DNA from: G958296245 sp963664035
GTDB lineage: Bacteria > Chloroflexota > Dehalococcoidia > Lucifugimonadales > G958296245
Direction: 5' to 3'
Assembly (NCBI GenBank): GCA_963664035.2
Contig: OY760867.2
Location: 1,054,001 to 1,118,000 of the forward strand
Length of the DNA: 64,000 bases
In this document: piece after piece, positions 52,492-61,009 of the stretch
Layout: each line of letters begins with the position of its first letter
Numbering within the stretch: the first letter of the stretch is position 1
The notes under the pieces: generated by a model
The model's input: the letters and a program-made list of their open reading frames with translations, nothing else
Told to the model about the DNA's origin: nothing
The model's database searches: none
Position numbers and translations under genes: made by a program

Positions 52492-54234
52492 GTGTTCGCA
52501 TCCATAGGGCTATATGCACAGCTACTGGGCAGGTACGTAAGGCCGTACTGGCCAGCGGTCGCGCTGCTGGGCGTGCTCATGCTCGGCGCCACCGTGCTGC
52601 AGGTCGTTGCGCCCCAGGTCGTGCGCCGCTTCATAGACCTCGCCAGCGAGCAGGGCTCCCTGGAGTCCCTCTACGCCGCCGCGCTGGTCTTCCTGGGCGC
52701 CGGCGTAAGCGTCCACGTCCTCCAGGCGCTCTACAAGTACATCGGGCGGGGCGTCGCCTGGAGGGCGACCAACCGGCTGCGGCTCGACCTGACGCTGCAC
52801 GTGCTCCGCCTCGACATGGGCTTCCACAACGCCCACACGCCCGGCGAGCTGCTGGAGCGCATCGACGGCGACATAGAGCGGCTGGCGAATTTCTTCTCCC
52901 AGCTATTCGTGCAGCTCGTCAGCGCCCTGCTGCTGATGGCAGCCCTGATCATCGCAACCTGGCTGGAGGACTGGCGCTTCGGGCTGGCCGTGGCGGTCTT
53001 CGCTCTCTTCTTCCTTGTCACGAGGGTGCGGCTCCTCTACTTCCTGATGCCGTTCTGGGAGGTCGAGAGCGAGGCCAGGGCGCAGCTCTACGGCTTCCTC
53101 GGCGAGCGCCTCACCGGCATCGGCGACATCCAGAAGAGCGGCGCCGTGCCGTTCACCATGGCCCGCCTCTACGAGACCCTGCGCCGGCGCGTCCTGTCCT
53201 GGATGAAGGCAGGCATCGTGGGACGCCTCGTCTGGGGTGTGGTATCGACCGTCAACAGCACGCGGCTTCCGCTGGGCCTGGCCGTGGGGGCCTACCTCTT
53301 CTACCGGGGCGACATAACCATCGGGACTGTCTACCTGATATGGCACTACTTCCTGATGATCCACATCCCCGTTCATACGATATCCCGCGAGTTCGAGGAC
53401 CTGCAGCGGGCAGGGGCCAGCATCCGGAGGGTGAAGGAGGTGCTCGACACGACCTCCAACGTCACGGACGGGCCGGGCGTCGCACTCTCGAAGCGCGGTC
53501 TCTCGATAGAGTTCGACGACGTTTCCTTCTCCTACAGGGCCGGCACGAGGGTGCTCCACGACGTCTCATTCAGCCTGGAACCCGGACAGACGCTCGGTCT
53601 GCTCGGCAGGACCGGCAGCGGCAAGTCCACGATGTCCAGGCTCCTGTTCCGCTTCTACGACCCCGAGGAGGGCGCGGTCAAGATCGATGGCGTGGACCTG
53701 CGGTCGCTCCGCCTCGACGACCTGCGGAGCCGGGTGGGCATGGTCACCCAGGAGGTGCAGCTCTTCGAGGCGACGGTGCGGGACAACCTGACGCTGTTCG
53801 ACCCCTCCATCCCCGACCGCCGGATCGACGACACGCTGGCCTCGCTGGGCCTGGAGCAGTGGCGCGGCTCGCTGCCGGACGGCCTCGACACGTGGATGAC
53901 GGCAGGGGGCAGGCTCTCCGCCGGCGAGGCGCAGCTCCTGGCCTTCGCGCGCGTCTTCCTGAGGGACCCCGACTGCGTGGTGCTGGACGAGGCGTCGTCA
54001 CGGCTCGACCCGGCGACCGAGAACCTCATCCAGAGGGCCGTGGACCGCCTGCTGTCGGAGCGCACGGCCATCGTCATCGCCCACAGGCTCGCCACCATCC
54101 AGCGCGTCGACCGGATACTGGTACTGGAGGGCGGTAGGGTACTCGAGCACGGCGACAGGGAGAAATTGTCGCGCGACCCCGCCTCCGTCTTCTCGGGCCT
54201 TCTGCGGACCGGGCTGGAGGAGGAGCTTACGTGA
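52492..54234 (+). CDS. ABC exporter half-transporter, subunit 1 (catalytic site)
   Basis: A 580-residue fused membrane-ATPase protein with six N-terminal helices. The nucleotide-binding domain has Walker A LLGRTGSGKST, signature LSAGEAQ, Walker B CVVLDEASS with the catalytic glutamate, and the switch histidine in IAHRLAT. The GTG at 52492 has GGAGGG 5 bases upstream; the open frame reaches into the repeat array but that part is not coding. It is coupled to subunit 2 by a GTGA overlap. The likely product is a lipid, peptide or drug exporter. Confidence 0.9.
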   Translation: MFASIGLYAQLLGRYVRPYWPAVALLGVLMLGATVLQVVAPQVVRRFIDLASEQGSLESLYAAALVFLGAGVSVHVLQALYKYIGRGVAWRATNRLRLDLTLHVLRLDMGFHNAHTPGELLERIDGDIERLANFFSQLFVQLVSALLLMAALIIATWLEDWRFGLAVAVFALFFLVTRVRLLYFLMPFWEVESEARAQLYGFLGERLTGIGDIQKSGAVPFTMARLYETLRRRVLSWMKAGIVGRLVWGVVSTVNSTRLPLGLAVGAYLFYRGDITIGTVYLIWHYFLMIHIPVHTISREFEDLQRAGASIRRVKEVLDTTSNVTDGPGVALSKRGLSIEFDDVSFSYRAGTRVLHDVSFSLEPGQTLGLLGRTGSGKSTMSRLLFRFYDPEEGAVKIDGVDLRSLRLDDLRSRVGMVTQEVQLFEATVRDNLTLFDPSIPDRRIDDTLASLGLEQWRGSLPDGLDTWMTAGGRLSAGEAQLLAFARVFLRDPDCVVLDEASSRLDPATENLIQRAVDRLLSERTAIVIAHRLATIQRVDRILVLEGGRVLEHGDREKLSRDPASVFSGLLRTGLEEELT

Positions 54235-55997
54235 GCACCCACGGCTACCTCCTCCGCCTCTGGCGCCGCAGCCTGCTCCTCTACATAGCTGGGAGCCTGG
54301 TCTCGACCGTGCAGTGGGGATTCGGGATCCTCGTTCTCGGGATGCTCGTGCGGGCCATCTTCGACGGGATCACCGACGGGGCCAGCGCCTCGGCGGACGT
54401 CTACACCCTCTGCGCCGTATTCATGGCCTTAAACGTGGTCGGCAACATGGTGGTGAACCCCTTGAGCTCGATAAGCGAGGATGTCCTGTCGGCCGTTCTC
54501 CAGAGCCGATTGCAGCGTAACCTCTTCAAGACCATGCTGGAGCATCGCCCGGTACGGGACGGCCCAAGCTCAGGCGAGGTGCTCAACCGCTACAGGGACG
54601 ACGTGGAGGCGGCGGTCAATCCCCTGCTCCTGGTCGCCGAGATGACCGGGATGGTCGTCGCCCTAGGGGCCGCCGTCTACGTCATGGCGTCCATCGACCT
54701 CCTCATTACGTTGGCGGCGTTCCTGCCCGCCATCATCATCCTCACGGGGACCAAGCTGCTCGGCAACCGTATCGAGTCGCTCAGGCGCGCGAGCCGCGAG
54801 GCGACCGGCCGAGTGTCCGGCGCGCTGGGTGAGCTGCTCAACTCCGTGCAGGCGCTCCAGGTTGCCGGCGCGGAGGAGAGAGCGGCAAAGCACTTCGAGG
54901 CTCTGGGCGAGAGACGCCAGAAAGCGGACATGAAGGAGGGACTGCTCGACGGGTTGATAGAGGCGCTGAACGGCAGCGTGGTCACCATCAGCACGGGCGC
55001 CATCCTGCTGGCCGCCGCCCACCTCATGCGGTCCGGCTCCTTCACGGTCGGCGACTTCGCTCTCTTCGTCTGGGTGGCTGGCGGACCGAACACCGGGTGG
55101 GCGCTGCGGTGGATAGCCGACTTCCTCGCCTCGCTGAGGCGGGCCAGGGTCTCTTTCGCGCGGCTGGCCGAGCTGATACCCGAGGCCCCTCCGGAGTCTA
55201 TCGTGCAGGGCGGGAGCCTGCACCTCTGGGGAGCCATACCGGAAGAGCCGTACCCGGCCAAGACCGGGGAGGACACCCTCGCCACGCTGGAGATTCGCGG
55301 CCTCACGCACCGGCGCGGCGAGGCCGTACGCGGCGTCCACGACGTCAGCCTGGAGCTGAAGCGCGGCTCGTTTACCGTCGTTACGGGCAGGATAGGCTCC
55401 GGGAAGACGACGCTGCTGGAGGTCCTGCTCGGCCTGCTGCCGATGGACCGGGGCGAGGTGCTCTGGAACGGCCGCCGCATCGAGGACCCGCACGCCTTCC
55501 TCGCGCCCCCGCGATGCGCCTACACCCCCCAGGCGCCCTGGCTCTACAGCGACACGGTGCGCAGCAACATCCTGATGGGCCTCGACGCCGGCGACCGCGA
55601 GCTGGACGCCGCCGTGCGCCTCGGCGTCCTGGATCCCGACGTGGCCGAGCTGGAGCGCGGCCTGGACACGGTGGTGGGGCCGCGCGGGGTCAGGCTATCG
55701 GGCGGGCAGGTGCAGAGGACGGCCGCGGCCCGCATGTTCGTGCGCCGCCCGGAGCTGCTCGTCTTCGACGACCTGTCGAGCGCCCTCGACGTCAATACCG
55801 AGGAGACGCTCTGGGAGCGCCTCTTCGAGCTGGAGGGCGTCACCAGCCTCGTCGTGTCGCACCGCAGGACCGCCCTCGCCCGCGCGGACAACATAGTCGT
55901 GCTCAAGGACGGCGCCGTCGAGGCGGAGGGCAAGCTGGACGACCTCCTCGAGTCCAGTCCCGAGATGCGCCGCCTCTGGGCGGGAGACGTCAGCTGA
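54231..55997 (+). CDS. ABC exporter half-transporter, subunit 2 (degenerate Walker B)
   Basis: A 588-residue partner of subunit 1. Walker A is TGRIGSGKTT, the signature is canonical LSGGQVQ, but Walker B is LLVFDDLSSALD, with aspartate where the catalytic glutamate should be. Combined with LSAGE in subunit 1, one composite site is consensus (subunit 1 Walker motifs plus subunit 2 signature) and the other degenerate. This is the known pattern of asymmetric heterodimeric exporters. The GTG start overlaps the previous stop by 4 bases. Confidence 0.9.
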   Translation: MSTHGYLLRLWRRSLLLYIAGSLVSTVQWGFGILVLGMLVRAIFDGITDGASASADVYTLCAVFMALNVVGNMVVNPLSSISEDVLSAVLQSRLQRNLFKTMLEHRPVRDGPSSGEVLNRYRDDVEAAVNPLLLVAEMTGMVVALGAAVYVMASIDLLITLAAFLPAIIILTGTKLLGNRIESLRRASREATGRVSGALGELLNSVQALQVAGAEERAAKHFEALGERRQKADMKEGLLDGLIEALNGSVVTISTGAILLAAAHLMRSGSFTVGDFALFVWVAGGPNTGWALRWIADFLASLRRARVSFARLAELIPEAPPESIVQGGSLHLWGAIPEEPYPAKTGEDTLATLEIRGLTHRRGEAVRGVHDVSLELKRGSFTVVTGRIGSGKTTLLEVLLGLLPMDRGEVLWNGRRIEDPHAFLAPPRCAYTPQAPWLYSDTVRSNILMGLDAGDRELDAAVRLGVLDPDVAELERGLDTVVGPRGVRLSGGQVQRTAAARMFVRRPELLVFDDLSSALDVNTEETLWERLFELEGVTSLVVSHRRTALARADNIVVLKDGAVEAEGKLDDLLESSPEMRRLWAGDVS

Positions 55998-56093
55998 TGC
56001 CGCTCGCCCCTCGCGAGCCGCTTCGATCCTAGAAGTTACTATACACAGACGAATGCCCAGCCTATACTGTAGTTTGGAAGGGGGTAAGGTTAC

Positions 56094-56282
56094 ATGGCAA
56101 AGAAAGACTCGCAGGGGAAATCGGAAGACATCGACAAGATGCTTCGTGAAGCGGCAAGAGAGTCACTGACACGGGAAGAAATACGGGCGCAAAGGGTGTC
56201 CTTCACCATGGGCATGATGAGCGACAAGAGCACGATGTCCCGAAGGCAAGTCGAGGAATTGGTAGACGAGCGGTACGGGTAA
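56094..56282 (+). CDS. Small partner of a class I Fic protein (putative antitoxin)
   Basis: A 62-residue charged helical protein (MLREAARESLTREEIRAQR, then RVSFTMGMMSDKSTMSRRQV). It starts 9 bases before the Fic gene, the usual place of a class I Fic antitoxin such as VbhA/FicA. A clear (S/T)xxxE(G/N) inhibitory motif is not present; SFTMGM is the nearest match and lacks the glutamate. GGAAGGGGGTAAGG stands before the ATG, and TATACT (56063-56068) is a possible -10. Base composition is less GC-rich than the neighbours. Confidence 0.6.
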   Translation: MAKKDSQGKSEDIDKMLREAARESLTREEIRAQRVSFTMGMMSDKSTMSRRQVEELVDERYG

Positions 56283-56291
56283 CCGTCAAAC

Positions 56292-56885
56292 ATGGACCTG
56301 TTCGAGTTAGGGGGTAGAAGTGAAGACCACCCCGTCTACCAGCAGGTGTCGGCGTCCAATAGCATTAGGCACTACGACTTCCTGTACTCGATGATACAGG
56401 CCGCCATAGCGATCAAGAGGCCGCTGCTGTCTCAATACATCATCAAGGCTATCAATTTTCACGCGATAGCCGGTCTCCATCATGAGGCGGGGGAGTACCG
56501 ATCCTACGCCGTCACGGTAGGTAGTCACGATCCCCCGCTCCACTATCGCGTGAAACCCCTGATGGACGACTTCGTCAACGTCGTGAACTGGAGGTGGCAG
56601 TCCAGCGATGCCACGGAGTTGGCAGCTTATGCGCTGTGGCGCATCAACTATATCCATCCGTTCGTGAACGGGAATGGCCGCACGGCCAGGGCGGTGTGCT
56701 ACTTTATTCTATGCGTGAAGTCCGGCGGCCTACTGCCTGGCAAGACCATCCTCCCTGAAATGCTCAGGACCGATCCTGCTCGGCGGACGTACGTCGATTC
56801 GTTGCAAGAAGCCGACAACGGTGACCTCGACCTTCTAGTTACGCTCATACGAACGTTAATTACCAGGCAAATCCTTGATGGTTGA
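56292..56885 (+). CDS. Fic family protein, class I
   Basis: A 197-residue compact Fic protein. The motif HPFVNGNGR is at residues 122-130 followed by TAR; asparagine N126 stands where most AMP-transferases have the Mg2+-binding aspartate or glutamate, a variant known in the family. No inhibitory helix is present, in keeping with a separate small partner gene upstream. GC content is visibly lower than in the flanking ABC exporter and pyrF genes, suggesting recent acquisition of both genes. Confidence 0.85.
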   Translation: MDLFELGGRSEDHPVYQQVSASNSIRHYDFLYSMIQAAIAIKRPLLSQYIIKAINFHAIAGLHHEAGEYRSYAVTVGSHDPPLHYRVKPLMDDFVNVVNWRWQSSDATELAAYALWRINYIHPFVNGNGRTARAVCYFILCVKSGGLLPGKTILPEMLRTDPARRTYVDSLQEADNGDLDLLVTLIRTLITRQILDG

Positions 56886-56936
56886 CCCAAGCGGCTGTCC
56901 TCGCCCGTCGCTCCCCAGAGAGGTGGACACTCAAGA

Positions 56937-57770
56937 ATGAGTTCCTTCCGTGAACGGCTGGCGCGCGCCTTCGACGCCAACCGCAGCCTGCTCTGCGTCG
57001 GCCTGGACCCCGACCCCGCGCTGATGGCCGTCCCTGGCGTCGCCGAGTTCAACCGCGCGATCGTCGACGCCACCAGCGACCTGGTGTGCGCCTACAAGCC
57101 CAACCTGGGCTTCTACGAGGCCCTCGGGGCGGACGGGCTGCGCGCGCTGGAGGAGACCGTCGACCACGTCCGCAGGGCCGCTCCCTCGGCGGTCGTCATC
57201 GGCGACGCGAAGCGCGGCGACATGGCCTCGACCAGCGCCAGGTACGCGCGCGCGCTCTTCGACGTGTGGGGCTTCGACGCGGCCACCGTGAACCCATACC
57301 TGGGCGGCGATTCGCTGGCGCCCTTCCTCGAATACGGCGACCGCGGCGTGTTCGTCCTCTGCCGGACGTCGAACCCCGGCGCGGGCGAGCTGCAGGACCT
57401 GCCGGTGGAAGGGGTGCGGCCGGTCTACGAGGCGGTCGCGGAGAGGGCGGCCGCGTGGAACGCGCGCGGGAACGTCGGGCTTGTGGTGGGAGCGACCTAC
57501 CCGGAGCAGCTGCGGCGGGTGCGTGCGCTGTGCCCGGACATGCCGGTGCTGCTGCCGGGGGTGGGCGCGCAGGGAGGCGACGTGCGGGCCTCGGTGAGCG
57601 CCGGCGTCGACGGCAACGGCAGGGGGCTGATCGTGAGCAGCTCCAGGTCCGTCCTCTACGCCTCCTCCGGCGCCGACTTCGCGGAGGCCGCGAGGGCAGA
57701 GGCCGAGCGCCTGCGCGACGAGATCGACGACGCCCTGGAGCGGGACGGCCTCGGCCCGTGGACCGGCTAG
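56937..57770 (+). CDS. pyrF: Orotidine 5'-phosphate decarboxylase, type 2
   Basis: A 277-residue PyrF that converts OMP to UMP, the last step of pyrimidine synthesis. CVGLDPD, KPNLGFYEALG and the catalytic DAKRGDMASTSARYA place it in the type 2 group found in actinobacteria, Chloroflexota and others. The 3' end overlaps the DUF951 gene by 13 bases. Confidence 0.94.
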   Translation: MSSFRERLARAFDANRSLLCVGLDPDPALMAVPGVAEFNRAIVDATSDLVCAYKPNLGFYEALGADGLRALEETVDHVRRAAPSAVVIGDAKRGDMASTSARYARALFDVWGFDAATVNPYLGGDSLAPFLEYGDRGVFVLCRTSNPGAGELQDLPVEGVRPVYEAVAERAAAWNARGNVGLVVGATYPEQLRRVRALCPDMPVLLPGVGAQGGDVRASVSAGVDGNGRGLIVSSSRSVLYASSGADFAEAARAEAERLRDEIDDALERDGLGPWTG

Positions 57771-57952
57771 GCCTGGGAGACGTCGTCAGGCTGAAGAAGG
57801 GCCACCCCTGCGGCGGCTTCGAGTGGGAGGTCGTGCGCCTCGGCGCGGACATACGGGTCCGGTGTACGACCTGCGACCGGCGGGTGATGATGCCCCGCTC
57901 CGCCCTGGAGAAGCGCGTCAAGGCCGTGGTCGGCAGGCGCCCCGCGGTCTAA
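57758..57952 (+). CDS. DUF951 small protein
   Basis: A 64-residue protein: GDVVRLKKGHPCGGFEWEVVR, then DIRVRCTTCDRRVMMPRSALEK (core motifs KKGHPCGG and CTTCDRR). DUF951 proteins are small beta-barrels with cysteines that may bind zinc; the function is unknown. The GTG start lies inside pyrF, in another frame, so the two are co-translated. Confidence 0.85.
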   Translation: MDRLGLGDVVRLKKGHPCGGFEWEVVRLGADIRVRCTTCDRRVMMPRSALEKRVKAVVGRRPAV

Positions 57953-58044
57953 CGACCGACGCCGTCGCGCCCTCCCGTGGCCGCCGTAGTTTGACACGCC
58001 GTTGGGGCGCACTTAGAATTATGTCGGCGAGGGGAGGGTTTGCC

Positions 58045-58611
58045 ATGCAAGAGATGGACATCGACAGCATCCGGGTTAGTCTCCTGAACTACCAGAGGGT
58101 GGTCATCCTCCGGGCGAAGGAGTCGAACCGCTGCCTGCCCATCTGGATCGGGCCGGCCGAGGCGGACTCCATCGCAATGAGGCTCCGGAACGAGGAGGTG
58201 CCCCGGCCCATGACGCACGACCTCGTGCAGTCGATCATCTCCAGCCTTGGCGCAACCGTCGGCCGCATCGTCGTCTCCGAGTTGAGCAACGACACCTTCT
58301 ACGCGAAGATCATCATCCAGAGCAACGGCTCGCAGATCGAGATCGACTCGCGCCCCAGCGACGCCATCGCGCTCGCCGTCCGCGCCGACGCGCCCATATT
58401 CGCCGCCGACTCGGTGGTGGAGAAGGCCGGCGTGGAGATGGACGAGGAGACGGGAAAGCCCGTTACTCCCAGCGACGACGCCCAGGAGAAGCGCCCGATG
58501 AGCGAGGACGAGCTGAAGCGCCTGTCGGCCTTCACCGAGTTCGTCTCGACGCTGGACCTGGACGACCTGGACCAGGGCGAGAAGCCCTCCCACAGGCAGG
58601 AGACGGCCTGA
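58045..58611 (+). CDS. Bifunctional nuclease-domain protein (DUF151/BFN)
   Basis: A 188-residue protein of the DUF151/BFN family, whose plant members have RNase and DNase activity. The core reads LPIWIGPAEADSIAMRL, TFYAKIII and IDSRPSDAIALAVRADAPIF. GGGGAGGG stands 6 bases before the ATG at 58045; an earlier ATG at 58021 is also in frame. The last residues, ETA, are encoded within the 67-bp duplication that recurs at 59612. Confidence 0.9.
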   Translation: MQEMDIDSIRVSLLNYQRVVILRAKESNRCLPIWIGPAEADSIAMRLRNEEVPRPMTHDLVQSIISSLGATVGRIVVSELSNDTFYAKIIIQSNGSQIEIDSRPSDAIALAVRADAPIFAADSVVEKAGVEMDEETGKPVTPSDDAQEKRPMSEDELKRLSAFTEFVSTLDLDDLDQGEKPSHRQETA

Positions 58612-58668
58612 GCGCCTAGGCCGGCGCGGCAGCGGCGGCAGCCGCCTCGTGCTGCTCGTCCGCGTGGT
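58602..58668. repeat. 67-bp direct duplication, copy A
   Basis: Identical over 67 bases to 59612-59678. It contains the end of the DUF151 gene (GACGGCCTGA), four bases, and the 3' end of a lipA coding sequence on the minus strand. In this copy the lipA-derived bases encode the C-terminus of the methyltransferase. Confidence 0.95.
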
Positions 58669-59590
58669 GGCCCCCATTTGGCTTGGACGGGTCGTAGATG
58701 GGCTTGCCCATGGGACGGGTCCGGAGGCTGCCCTCCTGGAGTTGCCGCACTCGCTGCCAGGCAATGTCTACGTACTCCGGCACGATGTCACACCCATAAG
58801 CGACGCGGCCATGCAGCAGCGCGGCAATGGCCGACGATCCCACTCCCATATAGGGATCGAATACTGCATCTTCCGCATTCGTCAGGGAAAGGACGAGCCG
58901 CTCCACCAATTCAACTGGGAACTGGCAAGGGTGGATTGTCTTCTCGGGGTGGTTGTTCTTGACATTCGGGAACTCCCACACGTCACTCGGGTTCTTCCCC
59001 TTGGGGTTTCCCGACAGCTTGCCAATGTTCGGACCCTTGAAATGGCGCTTGCCCGGATACTTCGCCGGGACTCTGATCGGGTCGAGGTTCCAAGTGTAGT
59101 CGTCGCTCTTCGTCCACCAACTGATGGTCTCATAGCGCCCTGACAATCGCCTCGTGGAATGTAGGCCGTGTCCAAAGTGCCAGACGATCCGGTTGCGGAG
59201 CTTGAGCCCATGACCTCGAAACACAGGATAGAGGACGGCGTCGAGAGGGACGATTTCTCCGTTGTTAACGTAGTTCCCGACCTGCCAGCAGATAGACCCC
59301 CGAGGATGGAGGACTCGGACACACTCGCTTATCACACGCTCCTGAGCCTCAAGGTAATCGTCAAGGGACGTCTTGTCCTCGTAGTCCTTGCCCAGATTGT
59401 AAGGGGGCGACGTGACGACCAGCTTCATCTGGCCATCGTGAAGCTTCTCCATGAAAGCCAGGTTGTCTTCGCAAGCCAAAACGACCTCACCGCTATTGGC
59501 CGCTGTATGATCTGGTCGTTCCAACCAGACAGGCATTGCCGCTTGGATTGCGGGTAGCGCGGTGGGGCGTCGCGTCTCCGTCCGTTGCAT
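58616..59590 (-). CDS. Inserted DNA amino-methyltransferase
   Basis: A 324-residue N4-cytosine or N6-adenine methyltransferase of the beta group: motif IV TSPPYNLGKDY near residue 60 comes before motif I DPYMGVGSS near 243. No restriction endonuclease is beside it, so it is solitary. Its last 16 residues, HADEQHEAAAAAAAPA, are identical to the end of LipA because the gene was inserted into the lipA 3' end with a 67-bp duplication. GC content is lower than in lipA and the DUF151 gene. The ATG is at 59590. Confidence 0.9.
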   Translation of the reverse strand: MQRTETRRPTALPAIQAAMPVWLERPDHTAANSGEVVLACEDNLAFMEKLHDGQMKLVVTSPPYNLGKDYEDKTSLDDYLEAQERVISECVRVLHPRGSICWQVGNYVNNGEIVPLDAVLYPVFRGHGLKLRNRIVWHFGHGLHSTRRLSGRYETISWWTKSDDYTWNLDPIRVPAKYPGKRHFKGPNIGKLSGNPKGKNPSDVWEFPNVKNNHPEKTIHPCQFPVELVERLVLSLTNAEDAVFDPYMGVGSSAIAALLHGRVAYGCDIVPEYVDIAWQRVRQLQEGSLRTRPMGKPIYDPSKPNGGHHADEQHEAAAAAAAPA

Positions 59591-59611
59591 GGGAGATCTC
59601 ACCACTAGATC

Positions 59612-59678
59612 GACGGCCTGAGCGCCTAGGCCGGCGCGGCAGCGGCGGCAGCCGCCTCGTGCTGCTCGTCCGCGTGGT
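59612..59678. repeat. 67-bp direct duplication, copy B
   Basis: Second identical copy. It restores the natural lipA 3' end and includes a useless remnant of the DUF151 gene end. The two copies bracket 943 bases carrying the methyltransferase gene. Confidence 0.95.
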
Positions 59679-60546
59679 AGGAACTCCTGACCAGCGGCCC
59701 CGACGCCACGTGCCGGAAGCCCATGCTCCGCGCCTGCTCGGCCAGCGCCTCGAAGTCCTCCGGCGTGTACCACTTCGCCAGCGGCGCGTGCTTGGCCGAC
59801 GGGCGCAGGTACTGCCCGATGGTCAGCAGGTCGCAGCCGACCGACCGCAGGTCCCGCATCGTGCCGGCTATCTCGTCCCAGGTCTCGCCGAGGCCCACCA
59901 TCATCCCGGACTTGGTCACCGCGCCCGGGGCGATGTCCTTGGCCCTCGACAGGAGCTCCAGCGACTGCTCGTAGTCTCCCCTGGGCCTGACGCGCTTGAA
60001 CACCCTGGGCACCGTCTCGATGTTGTGGTTCAGGGTGTCGGGCTTCTCGGCCATGACGACGGCCAGCGCGTCCCAGTTGCCGCAGAAGTCCGGTATCAGC
60101 ACCTCGACCTTGCACTCGGGCAGCCGCTTCCTGATCTGGCGGATGCACTGCGCGAAGATGAATGCGCCGCCGTCGGGGAGGTCGTCGCGGTTGACCGCGG
60201 TGATGACGGCGTACTTCAGGCCCATGCGCTCCACGCTCTCCGCGAGGCGTCTCGGCTCGTCGAGGTCGAGCCCGACCGGCTTGCCGGACGTGACGGCGCA
60301 GTAGGCGCACGCCCTTGTGCAGATGTCGCCGAGGATCATGAACGTCGCCGTCCGCCGCTCCCAGCAGCCGCCGATGTTGGGGCAGCGCGCCTCCTCGCAG
60401 ACGGTGTGCAGACGGCTGCTCTTGACGAGGTCGCGCAGCTCCAGGTAGTTCGGCCCGCCCGGCATCCGCACCTTCATCCAGTGCGGCAGCCGCCTCCGGC
60501 GCGGGGCTGTCTCCGTCCTCTCGTTCAGCGCAACGATTCTGGTCAC
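59626..60546 (-). CDS. lipA: Lipoyl synthase
   Basis: A 306-residue radical-SAM enzyme inserting two sulfurs into octanoyl groups on lipoyl domains. The N-terminal auxiliary-cluster cysteines are in CEEARCPN, the radical-SAM cluster in CTRACAYC, and the C-terminal RSSYHADEQ serine is present. The end, HADEQHEAAAAAAAPA, is encoded in duplication copy B. GTG start preceded by AGAGG. lipB is not in the window. Confidence 0.95.
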   Translation of the reverse strand: MTRIVALNERTETAPRRRRLPHWMKVRMPGGPNYLELRDLVKSSRLHTVCEEARCPNIGGCWERRTATFMILGDICTRACAYCAVTSGKPVGLDLDEPRRLAESVERMGLKYAVITAVNRDDLPDGGAFIFAQCIRQIRKRLPECKVEVLIPDFCGNWDALAVVMAEKPDTLNHNIETVPRVFKRVRPRGDYEQSLELLSRAKDIAPGAVTKSGMMVGLGETWDEIAGTMRDLRSVGCDLLTIGQYLRPSAKHAPLAKWYTPEDFEALAEQARSMGFRHVASGPLVRSSYHADEQHEAAAAAAAPA

Positions 60547-60565
60547 CTCTGGGAACGGAGAACCT

Positions 60566-60820
60566 CTACCTCATTGGAACTGTGCTGGTGGACCACGACT
60601 CTTCTAAGTCCTTGGCCATAGAGAGTAACGTCTCCAGGACATCCTTCATCCACTCAGCTCCCTCCAGTGGAACCAAGAAGTGGTAGTCGGCGGTCTGGAC
60701 CATGACCCCGAGCCCCTTTCCATCGGGGCGTTCCGACAGGTAGAGTTGGAGTGTGCCGCTCTGTCGCTCAAGAGCAATACCCTCTATCGCTCGTACTTGC
60801 CTCTCGCCTGCCACTGTCAC
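60566..60820 (-). CDS. Small protein, unknown
   Basis: An 84-residue protein without recognised motifs: LQLYLSERPDGKGLGVMVQ, then VPLEGAEWMKDVLETLLSMA, suggesting a beta-hairpin followed by a helix. GGGAGGA precedes the GTG. It lies 19 bases upstream of lipA on the same strand and may share its transcript. Confidence 0.55.
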   Translation of the reverse strand: MTVAGERQVRAIEGIALERQSGTLQLYLSERPDGKGLGVMVQTADYHFLVPLEGAEWMKDVLETLLSMAKDLEESWSTSTVPMR

Positions 60821-61009
60821 TGTCTTCCTCCCACCAATTCGATTATCAGCCAGTGATCACGGATGGTCGCTACCTTCTTGCAGGATACTAACAGTCCCGC
60901 AAGGGCTATCGCAACCTAGGAGTTCCTCCTAGGGCCAGGATGGGCGCCCGCCGCCGCCCGCCGCCTGTCGGTGGCCCGCTGGGCGGCGTTTTGGTGTAGT
61001 ATCTGCGCC

